Shown one piece after another: positions 57,919 through 64,000 of a DNA stretch of 64,000 nt (position 1 is its first letter; each line of letters starts with the position of its first letter). Where the stretch lies: NCBI RefSeq assembly GCF_963678635.1, contig NC_087068.1, forward strand, positions 21,107,029 to 21,171,028. The letters run 5' to 3'. A program made the position numbers and the translations under genes. The notes beneath the pieces were generated by a model, which saw only the letters and a program-made list of their open reading frames with translations, searched no databases and was not told where the DNA came from. The DNA comes from Symsagittifera roscoffensis. Its lineage: Eukaryota; Xenacoelomorpha; Acoela; Convolutidae.

Positions 57919-58506
57919 ATGTTAACCCAAAGAAAGAAAACTAAAAATCTGTTTTTCAACCATCTCATTATTTTAGATATTGAAGGATTTAAATGTGGCA
58001 AGAAACCTTTGACCATAAAGGAACTTTCCGTTTGCTCTGCTAATACAATTGATACAATTCATTTTCTGCCACCAGTTCAATTCAACGATTTATCAAAAGA
58101 AGAGAAAAAAGCTTATAATTGGGTATCTAAATTTCTACACGGGCTCCGTTGGGACGAAGGTGAATACCCTTACTCATATTTGGATCAAATTTTTGACAGC
58201 ATTCGTTTAAGGAACCCAAATTCCCATTTTTTTGCTAAAGGTACACAAAAATCTGTTTTATTAGCTGAATACTTGAAATTACCCGTGACCAATTTGGAAG
58301 ATATTGGCTGCCCAAAGATTGAACAGTTATTGGGTCAAGAAAAACATATTTGCAAACGACATTCTCATTTACTTCCCTCGCATCAATTATTAAAGCATTG
58401 TACCCGTAGAAAATCTAAAGTTTTTTTCGATTGGTTACAAAATGAACTGTCCAATGATGCAAACAACCTTATCTCCAAATTTGGTGGTTTACGCTTCAAT
58501 GACTAA
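57919..58506 (+). CDS. DEDD/RNase H-fold exonuclease-like protein
   Basis: 195 residues from the ATG at 57919. The N-terminus has hydrophobic LIILDIEGF (D20, E22), the first acidic pair of DEDD 3'-5' exonucleases. It continues with KELSVCSAN (a strand), LHGLRWDEGE, FFAKGTQKSVLLAEYL (a motif II-like region) and NLEDIGCPKIEQL. A C/H-rich end (CKRHSHLLPSHQLLKHC) may bind zinc or hold the final catalytic residues. The fold is inferred from motif order. It could trim nucleic acid during element replication. It overlaps the next gene by 8 nt and shares its frame with the preceding gene. Confidence 0.55.
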   Translation: MLTQRKKTKNLFFNHLIILDIEGFKCGKKPLTIKELSVCSANTIDTIHFLPPVQFNDLSKEEKKAYNWVSKFLHGLRWDEGEYPYSYLDQIFDSIRLRNPNSHFFAKGTQKSVLLAEYLKLPVTNLEDIGCPKIEQLLGQEKHICKRHSHLLPSHQLLKHCTRRKSKVFFDWLQNELSNDANNLISKFGGLRFND

Positions 58507-58786
58507 TCAGAGTCCTGAAAACAGTTTAACACCAAGAATTAAAGTTACTCTTACGCGGACAGGCATATTAGATTGTCGAGGAAAACCTCTCCTGCAAAAA
58601 CTCGAACAAATTACACTGAACGATATCGAAATCGATAATTTACGGAAATTTTTTACAGTTCTTGACTACTTTCACCTGTACAATGTCCAGACTCCAGGAA
58701 CTTCGCCAGTCAATTCCGTTGTTCAATCTCAACCTGGAAGGGCTCCAACCTCAGCTGGGAGAGAGAAGACAAATCCATTTGCATGA
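58499..58786 (+). CDS. Small uncharacterised protein
   Basis: 95 residues from the ATG at 58499, which overlaps the previous stop (ATGACTAA). It has a basic N-terminal strand region (RIKVTLTRTGIL) and a Pro/Ser-rich end. Its last 104 nt overlap the next gene in another frame. No family recognised; real coding is supported by the compact context only. Confidence 0.5.
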   Translation: MTNQSPENSLTPRIKVTLTRTGILDCRGKPLLQKLEQITLNDIEIDNLRKFFTVLDYFHLYNVQTPGTSPVNSVVQSQPGRAPTSAGREKTNPFA

Positions 58787-58982
58787 CCATCAGCTTCCAG
58801 CTGAACTGAAAGAATTAGTCAAAACTGATAACGTTGAGGAAATACATTTAGTTCAAGCCACTATCAGAGTTGCTGCTCATTTTGTTGTTAAGTTCAAATC
58901 TAATTGTAACCATGACAAATTCACAAAATATGATTTTTTCTTCATTGAACGAGGAGTTGATTTGCCTGTTGAACCGAAATGA
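58683..58982 (+). CDS. Small protein, paralogue A of a tandem pair
   Basis: 99 residues from the ATG at 58683. The start was chosen because MSRLQELRQ then aligns with the MSCLKIQNF start of the next gene. The core LPAELKELVKTDNVEEIHL and then VKFKSN aligns with LPKELLDEISTGNVEKIVR and IKYKPN of the 59081 gene, so the two are duplicates. The function is unknown. Confidence 0.65.
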   Translation: MSRLQELRQSIPLFNLNLEGLQPQLGERRQIHLHDHQLPAELKELVKTDNVEEIHLVQATIRVAAHFVVKFKSNCNHDKFTKYDFFFIERGVDLPVEPK

Positions 58983-59018
58983 CGAATCACATATATATGC
59001 CAAGTTTTGTGAATCATA

Positions 59019-59024
59019 ATAAAT
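59019..59024 (+). terminator. Candidate internal polyA signal
   Basis: AATAAA in the only 98-bp gap of this gene cluster, which also contains an ATATATAT run near 58991. It may separate two transcription units. Confidence 0.4.
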
Positions 59025-59080
59025 ATACTTATTGCTTGTTTTCATTTTCTTTTGATCTTGTGTGATTACTAGTTGCTAAC

Positions 59081-59377
59081 ATGTCGTGTTTGAAAATTCA
59101 AAATTTCAAAAATATATTTTTGCCAATAGAAAACACACAAAATGTGAGTTTAACAGGTGAGAATTTACCAAAAGAGTTATTAGACGAAATCAGTACCGGA
59201 AACGTAGAAAAAATTGTTCGGATACTTCTGACAGACAAAAACATAGCAAGATATATAATAAAATACAAACCAAACGGCAATAGATCAGAGAGAAAAAAAG
59301 GCGATTGGTATGCAGTTGTAACTATCAACCTTGATAAAAATAAGCAAAAAAAGTCTTCCAGTAAACATGGAAATTGA
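59081..59377 (+). CDS. Small protein, paralogue B of a tandem pair
   Basis: 98 residues, the second member of the tandem duplication described at 58683. It shares length, start and the 'LP.EL..L...NVE.I' and 'I.KYKPN' blocks. The C-terminus is lysine rich (KKSSSKHGN). It overlaps the next gene by 11 nt. Confidence 0.65.
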   Translation: MSCLKIQNFKNIFLPIENTQNVSLTGENLPKELLDEISTGNVEKIVRILLTDKNIARYIIKYKPNGNRSERKKGDWYAVVTINLDKNKQKKSSSKHGN

Positions 59378-59657
59378 AGAAACCACCACTGTCGAGAACA
59401 ATGATAGCGACTTTGTAGACATTGGTGGTGCCGAACAGTCTTTATCTCACGAAAACAGATCTTGGAAATTTTGTAATTCTGTTTCTCTTCCGTCTGCAGA
59501 AGTTGTCTTTTTCACACAAGTCTGTTTCATTTTCATTTTGCTCTCTTTATCTATTTCAAAATTGTCTTTTTACAATCTTAGTTGTGACGAGACTGCCATT
59601 TGGCTTTCAATACTATCCAGTACAGTTGGTTACATGTTACCCAATCCCAAGTTATAA
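59367..59657 (+). CDS. Small two-segment membrane protein
   Basis: 96 residues from the ATG at 59367 (11-nt overlap with the previous gene). An acidic N-terminal region is followed by a strong hydrophobic segment (VVFFTQVCFIFILLSLSI, about residues 46-64), then a second, shorter one (AIWLSILSSTVGYMLPNP, about 77-94). Small hydrophobic proteins with a similar GY.LPNP end are, to my recollection, found just before the ATPase in other Polinton-like elements. The role is unknown; it may be a virion membrane or assembly protein. Confidence 0.7.
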   Translation: MEIEETTTVENNDSDFVDIGGAEQSLSHENRSWKFCNSVSLPSAEVVFFTQVCFIFILLSLSISKLSFYNLSCDETAIWLSILSSTVGYMLPNPKL

Positions 59658-59659
59658 TA

Positions 59660-60352
59660 ATGAATAAGATCATTTCAACAAAAGATCGTCTGTTTATGTC
59701 CGTTTCAGGTCCCTCGGGATCTGGCAAAACTGATTTAATTTTTCAAATGCTTCTCAAAGGTACATTCTATCCATCGTATAACAAGATATTTTATTTTTAT
59801 CTTCACGATCAACCCAAATACCGTTCCTTTGTTTCTCACAACAAATTTGATATTGAATTTATAAAATTGTCCAGCTTTGAAATTGTTAATAACTTACGGG
59901 ATTGTATGATTGTCTTTGATGATACCTGTGAAGAAATTTTTAATGAAAAAGATTTTGTTAAATTAGCTACAGCAGGTCGACATAAAAATGTTCATGTTAT
60001 TTATGTCAAGCACAATTTATTTCAGCAAAGTAAGCAATCACGTACAATAGATTTGAATACAACTCACTTAATTTTGTTCAAATCACCACGAGACATTCAA
60101 CAAATTGATTATTTAGGCAGACAGTTGAATAATGCAAAATTCCTCCGTCATGCGTATCAGTTAGCAACGAAAGAAGATTTCGGTCATCTGTTGATAGACT
60201 TGGATCCCAAAACTTCAGAATGTCTTCGTTATTCGTCAAACATAGTTCCACCATCACCAACCATTTTCTATTTGCCATCCTCAAAAGCAGTTATCACATC
60301 TCTTGAAAATGAAAGAGAAAGAATTATGTATATTGAAGCAAATGCTCAATAG
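59660..60352 (+). CDS. A32/FtsK-type genome-packaging ATPase
   Basis: 230 residues from the ATG at 59660, two bases after the previous stop. Walker A is GPSGSGKT at 17-24 and Walker B is IVFDD at 84-88. A TAGRHKNVHVIYVKHNLF segment just after Walker B matches the sensor/arginine region of poxvirus A32-like packaging ATPases. In Polintons and related viruses this motor pumps DNA into preformed capsids. The length is typical. The reading frame is intact. Confidence 0.9.
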   Translation: MNKIISTKDRLFMSVSGPSGSGKTDLIFQMLLKGTFYPSYNKIFYFYLHDQPKYRSFVSHNKFDIEFIKLSSFEIVNNLRDCMIVFDDTCEEIFNEKDFVKLATAGRHKNVHVIYVKHNLFQQSKQSRTIDLNTTHLILFKSPRDIQQIDYLGRQLNNAKFLRHAYQLATKEDFGHLLIDLDPKTSECLRYSSNIVPPSPTIFYLPSSKAVITSLENERERIMYIEANAQ

Positions 60353-60599
60353 TCGCCATTGTAGATCAATTTTGACAGGAGCTGATTCAAACTTTATTAG
60401 ATTTCTTTGCGATTGTTTTGTAAATGTTTTTCCGGGACATGTTCCAGCTAACAAGAGTTTCATCGAGAGTAAGAAAATACCATTTGGAAAAATTGTTGAC
60501 CCTAAGTTTAGTATCCGAGAAAAACGAAAAGTTTTGGCAAACAATATTTCACTGGTTAAATCAATCGGAGAATCGTGTTACATTTACCTGAAAAACTAG
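60342..60599 (+). CDS. Small basic conserved protein
   Basis: 85 residues from the ATG at 60342 (11-nt overlap with the ATPase); longer alternatives start at 60309. The pattern RSILTGADSNFIRFLCDC, NVFPGHVPANKSF, then REKRKVLANN matches a small protein often found beside Polinton ATPases (recollection, not searched). It may be DNA binding. The function is unknown. Confidence 0.65.
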   Translation: MLNSRHCRSILTGADSNFIRFLCDCFVNVFPGHVPANKSFIESKKIPFGKIVDPKFSIREKRKVLANNISLVKSIGESCYIYLKN

Positions 60600-60609
60600 A
60601 ACCTTAAGC

Positions 60610-61551
60610 ATGTATGCTGAAGAATTCATCCTCATTCCTCGAAAAACATATGCTCCAGATGAAAAAACTGCACCACAATCTCAAATCCTTCATAATCCAT
60701 TAATTAACGACAAATCATCTCAACTCAATTACATACAACGATTTCGAGAACGAAATATCAGCCGTGACTCTCCACCACCATTAAACCCAACATCTCCTAT
60801 TCCTTTATCCCCTAGTAATGTAGTACCAAATCTTCGAAAAAGAAATTTATCTGCACTTACTAATTTCAGTGGTGATGGTGATGATGAAACAGAAGAAAAT
60901 ATTGAATCATACAATTCTCAGCAGCAGACAAGTTCAAAGAGATTAGAAAAAAAGGATGAAAAAAGTTATGGAAAAACCGCTGAAGTGTTTCGAAAGGTTA
61001 TGGAATCCATTCAAGAGCTATTGGAAGCTAATAAATTGGAAAGGGCAAACATAGTGCTGAAGCAGTTGTTCAAAGTTGAATCCTTGACATTAGACGTTGA
61101 CGGATATGTTCTAATTCAAGGAAAACCAACACTCGTTAAAATTGAATCCTTTTTGTACGATACACAGCAAAACACAAAAAAACTTGAGGGTGTTTTTTAT
61201 CCTCAAATTTTGAAAGAACTGAATCTTGATCCTAGCTTAGTGTCTAACACTTATGCCAAACAGATTCTCCGCTCGCTTAAGAGCGAAGCAGCTAAGCCCT
61301 CAACTTCTTCCTCCTTCGTCTCCGACAACCCGATAACTGAGGACTCGAAGAGATCGAAACCCTCCTCTTCGAAGACTCGATCGACAACTTTCAAACCCAA
61401 AACCAAGCAATCCGACAAAAGAAAAACCCAGAAAAAAGAATTTTTCCCCAACACCAACGACGACGATGACGAAGATGATAAAAACTATGAAAGCAGTAAA
61501 GAATCGTTTGCGACGACGTCAACAAAAGAATGGAAATCCTACTATCAGTGA
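60610..61551 (+). CDS. Acidic, coiled-coil-containing structural candidate
   Basis: 313 residues. It starts MYAEEFILIPRKTYAP. A Pro/Ser-rich linker, an acidic run (GDGDDETEEN) and a helical middle (TAEVFRKVMESIQELLEANKL) precede a compact region (LTLDVDGYVLIQGKPTLVKI; FYPQILKELNLDP). The tail is basic and then acidic (KPKTKQSDKRK; NDDDDEDDKNYE), ending W-K-S-Y-Y-Q. It overlaps the integrase by 86 nt in another frame. It is probably an internal or scaffold virion protein. Not identified. Confidence 0.6.
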   Translation: MYAEEFILIPRKTYAPDEKTAPQSQILHNPLINDKSSQLNYIQRFRERNISRDSPPPLNPTSPIPLSPSNVVPNLRKRNLSALTNFSGDGDDETEENIESYNSQQQTSSKRLEKKDEKSYGKTAEVFRKVMESIQELLEANKLERANIVLKQLFKVESLTLDVDGYVLIQGKPTLVKIESFLYDTQQNTKKLEGVFYPQILKELNLDPSLVSNTYAKQILRSLKSEAAKPSTSSSFVSDNPITEDSKRSKPSSSKTRSTTFKPKTKQSDKRKTQKKEFFPNTNDDDDEDDKNYESSKESFATTSTKEWKSYYQ

Positions 61552-62482
61552 AGAAAAGAAACTCAAATTACTCTACACGAAAGGTCCAGCTGCATTTGGT
61601 AGCGTTAAAAATTTAACAACTGCTAGTCAACTCTCACCAAAAAAAGTTAAAAATTTTCTGAGATCTCAATCATCACATACAAAGTATGGATTGTTTCGTA
61701 AAACATATCCTCGGCTAAAAGTGATTGTTAACGATATCAACGAAATTTGGTCTCTTGACTTGGCTTATGTTGATAAATTGGCTAAATATAACCGAGGGGT
61801 ACGATATTTATTAGTTGCTGTCGATTGTCTCTCTCGCTACTTACGAGTGGAACCCCTGAAGACCAAATATGCTAAAGAAACAACCGAAGCTTTCAAAAAA
61901 ATGATCAAAACAAAACAACCAAAAAAGGTTTGGGTTGACAAAGGCACCGAGTTTAAAGGAGAGTTCGAAAAGTTATGTACTAAACGAGAAATCATCAAAT
62001 ACAATACTCACAGTGAAAAAAAATCGGCGTTTGCCGAAAGAAACATTCGATCGCTGAAAAGTATTATCTACAAATACTTGGAGTTTGAATGGACTTACAG
62101 TTATATTGAAAAATTACAAAGTTTTGTTCAAACGATTAACTCACGCGTTAATAGAGTAACAAAATTGGCTCCAAACAAGGTCACAAGAAAACATGTACCT
62201 GCTTTAGTTTCATTAATTGCAAACAGTTCATCGAAGTTGGTACAGAAACCAAAATTTTATGTTGGTGACTATGTGCGAATAGCGAAGACTGACTTGCCTT
62301 TTAGAAAAGGTTACAAGCAGATTTTTACAGACGAAGTTTTTGAAATAGTTGCCATTCCTACTGTAAACCCTCCAACATACAGTCTCATTGATGCGGAAAA
62401 GGAAGAAATCAGCGGAAAATTTTATGAAAAAGAACTTAGTTTAATTGGAAACAAAGCTGATTATAACGAAAATGGGCAGTGA
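61466..62482 (+). CDS. Polinton DDE integrase
   Basis: 338 residues. The rve catalytic core has D98 (IWSLDLAYVD), D158 (VWVDKGTEFKG) and E191 (FAERNIRSLK), the DDE triad of retroviral-type integrases. The C-terminal part (KFYVGDYVRIAKTDL, then FEIVAIPTVNPPTYSLID) is the SH3-like/chromo-type region typical of Polinton integrases. It inserts element DNA into the host with 6-bp target duplication. It is intact. Overlaps: 86 nt with the gene before, 11 nt with the gene after. Confidence 0.95.
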   Translation: MTKMIKTMKAVKNRLRRRQQKNGNPTISEEKKLKLLYTKGPAAFGSVKNLTTASQLSPKKVKNFLRSQSSHTKYGLFRKTYPRLKVIVNDINEIWSLDLAYVDKLAKYNRGVRYLLVAVDCLSRYLRVEPLKTKYAKETTEAFKKMIKTKQPKKVWVDKGTEFKGEFEKLCTKREIIKYNTHSEKKSAFAERNIRSLKSIIYKYLEFEWTYSYIEKLQSFVQTINSRVNRVTKLAPNKVTRKHVPALVSLIANSSSKLVQKPKFYVGDYVRIAKTDLPFRKGYKQIFTDEVFEIVAIPTVNPPTYSLIDAEKEEISGKFYEKELSLIGNKADYNENGQ

Positions 62483-63341
62483 TGAGTTTACTGTACATTT
62501 GATTTCAACAGCATCAATGGATTATTTCCCAGACAACACTTTGGCCAGTTTTAGAAATTTTTGTAAAGAAGAAATAGCTTTAGACGGAGATTGGAGAGTT
62601 GCTCTCTCAGAAATAATTTTCCCCACAAAATTAAACAATGTTACTGATGAGGAATTTACGTACTTCAGAGCATCCGAAGTAGTAGCCAGTAAATCCAACG
62701 CTGGCAATCGGAATACAATTTCCAGACCCTACTATGGCGAAAAAGTTTTTATCAAATCAGGAGAGTACACTTTTATAGAACAATTGATTAATGAGATAAA
62801 AACAAAACTCAAAGACAAAATTCATTTTCATGCGAGTCCTCAAGAAATCACGAATAGCATGAGCATTTGGATGAACGCAAATGAAGGAATCTCATTCCCA
62901 AGTCCCCAAATACCCAGTCTGTTAGGCTACAATGCAAAGCTTGATGAGAACGGTGAATATCACATTGGTTACAAAATGAGACCCTCCTTCGATGCATCTT
63001 ATGAGGGAAACGAACTGTACGAATCTCATTTCCCATATGACTTATCAAGTGGGACAAGTCTAATTTTTGTCTATATTGACATTATTCAATACCAAACTGT
63101 TGGTGATGCAAAGGCCCCATTGTTACGCGTCATTGATTCAAATAGACGCATCAAAAACGGTAGTGCCTGCAGCATTGAACCTAATCATCGAAAAAACTTC
63201 ACTAATTTAGACTACAAAAAATTATTCACTTCATCTGTACAATCAATATCGGTACAGTTGCGCACAGAAACTGGAAGACTAGTGCCCTTTGCAGGAACTG
63301 GTAAAGTTGTGTTGACTCTAAAATTCAAGCGCTTTGATTGA
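62472..63341 (+). CDS. Penton-like minor capsid protein
   Basis: 289 residues from the ATG at 62472 (11-nt overlap with the integrase stop). The N-terminal block FTVHLISTASMDYFPDN, FRNFCKEEIALDGDWRVALS and EIIFPTKLNN is characteristic of Polinton/adintovirus minor capsid (single jelly-roll penton) proteins. It would form capsid vertices. Intact, of typical length and placed next to the core and major capsid genes. Confidence 0.85.
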   Translation: MGSDEFTVHLISTASMDYFPDNTLASFRNFCKEEIALDGDWRVALSEIIFPTKLNNVTDEEFTYFRASEVVASKSNAGNRNTISRPYYGEKVFIKSGEYTFIEQLINEIKTKLKDKIHFHASPQEITNSMSIWMNANEGISFPSPQIPSLLGYNAKLDENGEYHIGYKMRPSFDASYEGNELYESHFPYDLSSGTSLIFVYIDIIQYQTVGDAKAPLLRVIDSNRRIKNGSACSIEPNHRKNFTNLDYKKLFTSSVQSISVQLRTETGRLVPFAGTGKVVLTLKFKRFD

Positions 63342-63347
63342 AAACCA

Positions 63348-63770
63348 ATGGAACAATATTATGCAAAGCAAGCTTCACTTCCTCATTTCTCTGGACACTA
63401 CCGACAACGCGGCAGTGGATTTGGCGCTTTGGCTGCTGGTATTGGTCGTGTTGCTATACCGTTTGCACGACGGGTTATTCTACCGGCTGCGAAAAAACTG
63501 GGCAGAGAACTTTTGATGAGTGCAGCACCAGAACTAATTGATGTCGCTATGAAAAAGAAGTCTCCTAAACAAGCATTGAAAAACACTGTCACAAAAACTG
63601 CAAGAAAACAACTCGGTGGTGGTAGACGACGTCGTCGAAAGACACCAATGAATGGATTACGAAGAAGAAGGTCAGTAGGGGCTCGAAAAAGAAAAACAAC
63701 CATTCGAAGAAAAACCAGACCAGTGAGAAGTCGAGCAGATTTTTTCTCAAACATCAAAAATGATCGCTAA
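63348..63770 (+). CDS. Basic virion core-like protein
   Basis: 140 residues. A small-residue/aromatic start (FSGHYRQRGSGFGALAAG) and an amphipathic stretch (GRVAIPFARRVILPAAKK) are followed by a highly basic C-terminal half (GGGRRRRRKTP; RRRRSVGARKRK). This layout fits the adenovirus core/minor proteins (pX or pVI-like) annotated in adintoviruses: membrane-active and DNA-condensing. It lies between the penton and major capsid genes, as expected, and overlaps the latter by 11 nt. Confidence 0.75.
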   Translation: MEQYYAKQASLPHFSGHYRQRGSGFGALAAGIGRVAIPFARRVILPAAKKLGRELLMSAAPELIDVAMKKKSPKQALKNTVTKTARKQLGGGRRRRRKTPMNGLRRRRSVGARKRKTTIRRKTRPVRSRADFFSNIKNDR

Positions 63771-64000
63771 TTTGTTACCCAATGAAGCTACCCATAGCTC
63801 TCTGGATTTGTTTGAAAAACAACCTCTTTTGATTACTTTTGAAAACGCTTTTGATCAAAAAATTGGACCTGTCTATTCACCCAATGGACCAATGCTTGAA
63901 TTTGAAATCACCGGTGACCGTAATAATTTTGTTGACCTGCAAAAAATTTATTTGGAAATACGATGCAAAGTAACGCAATCAAATGGAGCTGATCTGCGAT
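63760..64000 (+). CDS. Major capsid protein, N-terminus (partial)
   Basis: The ATG at 63760 overlaps the previous stop by 11 nt. The visible 80 codons read LDLFEKQPLLITFENAF, GPVYSPNGPMLEFEITGD and FVDLQKIYLEI, the N-terminal arm and first strands of the double jelly-roll (hexon-like) major capsid protein family of Polintons. The frame is open to the window edge, where it is cut off. Confidence 0.8.
   Translation, partial: MIANLLPNEATHSSLDLFEKQPLLITFENAFDQKIGPVYSPNGPMLEFEITGDRNNFVDLQKIYLEIRCKVTQSNGADLR

Larger units (their letters stand above)
48962..64000. mobile_element. Polinton/Maverick (adintovirus-like) element, right end outside window
   Basis: A self-synthesising DNA transposon or endogenous virus identified by its core set: protein-primed family B DNA polymerase (minus strand), DDE integrase, A32/FtsK-type packaging ATPase, penton-like minor capsid, basic core-like protein and the N-terminus of the major capsid protein (all plus strand). 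A divergent non-coding spacer (55797-56279) separates the two arms. The maturation protease is not seen, and the window ends inside the major capsid gene. Polinton termini and the 6-bp target duplication cannot be checked: the left side is lost in or beyond the gap and the right side is off the window. Confidence 0.9.

Noticed and set aside
63398..63757. 119-codon minus-strand open frame
   Set aside because: Antisense shadow of the arginine-rich core-like gene.

Overview
The window comes from an animal (metazoan) nuclear genome. The evidence is a giant RNF213-type E3 ubiquitin ligase gene split by spliceosomal introns, a Ty3/gypsy LTR element, a CR1-type LINE, tRNA-derived SINE-like copies, Helitron-type termini, and a large Polinton/Maverick (adintovirus-like) DNA element. 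The small, AT-rich, transposon-filled neighbourhood suggests an invertebrate, but I cannot name the species from sequence alone.

Layout. 1-3600: minus-strand, internally deleted Ty3/gypsy remnant (gag plus the end of RT and RNase H). 3600-7140: non-coding, with a CCTCCGGATT minisatellite. 7171-40330: plus-strand RNF213-like gene. Its first visible exon is a 7.7 kb open frame holding two AAA+ modules, a degenerate RING-position cysteine cluster and an RZ finger. Four small downstream exons (19106-19328, 35751-35928, 39653-39911, 40201-40330) have splice phases that all agree. Its introns are packed with tandem arrays, Helitron-like elements, SINE-like copies and a 1.9 kb unit present three times in tandem. 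41347-45308: minus-strand CR1-type LINE with broken ORFs. 45310-45890: an unrecognised, frameshifted small gene. 46-48.8 kb: non-coding, ending in a 200-base assembly gap.

48962-64000 (running off the right edge) is the Polinton/adintovirus-like element. Its minus strand carries a protein-primed family B DNA polymerase, interrupted by two in-frame stops, two frameshifts and a spliceosomal-type intron full of A/T tracts. Three E2F-like motifs lie just upstream of it. After a divergent spacer, the plus strand carries a compact series of intact genes: a PC4-like ssDNA-binding protein, a protein with an HUH-like motif, an uncharacterised protein, a DEDD-exonuclease-like protein, small proteins including a tandem paralogous pair, a membrane protein, an A32/FtsK-type packaging ATPase, a small basic protein, an acidic coiled-coil protein, a DDE integrase, a penton-like minor capsid protein, a basic core-like protein and the start of the major capsid protein. 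No adenain-type protease is visible in the window. Four of the gene junctions are exact 11-nt start/stop overlaps.

In functional terms, integrase, polymerase, packaging ATPase and capsid proteins form a self-replicating, potentially virion-forming element. The damaged polymerase suggests this copy cannot replicate on its own unless the breaks are assembly errors. The PC4-like, HUH-like and exonuclease-like genes form a possible DNA-processing module and are the least described part.
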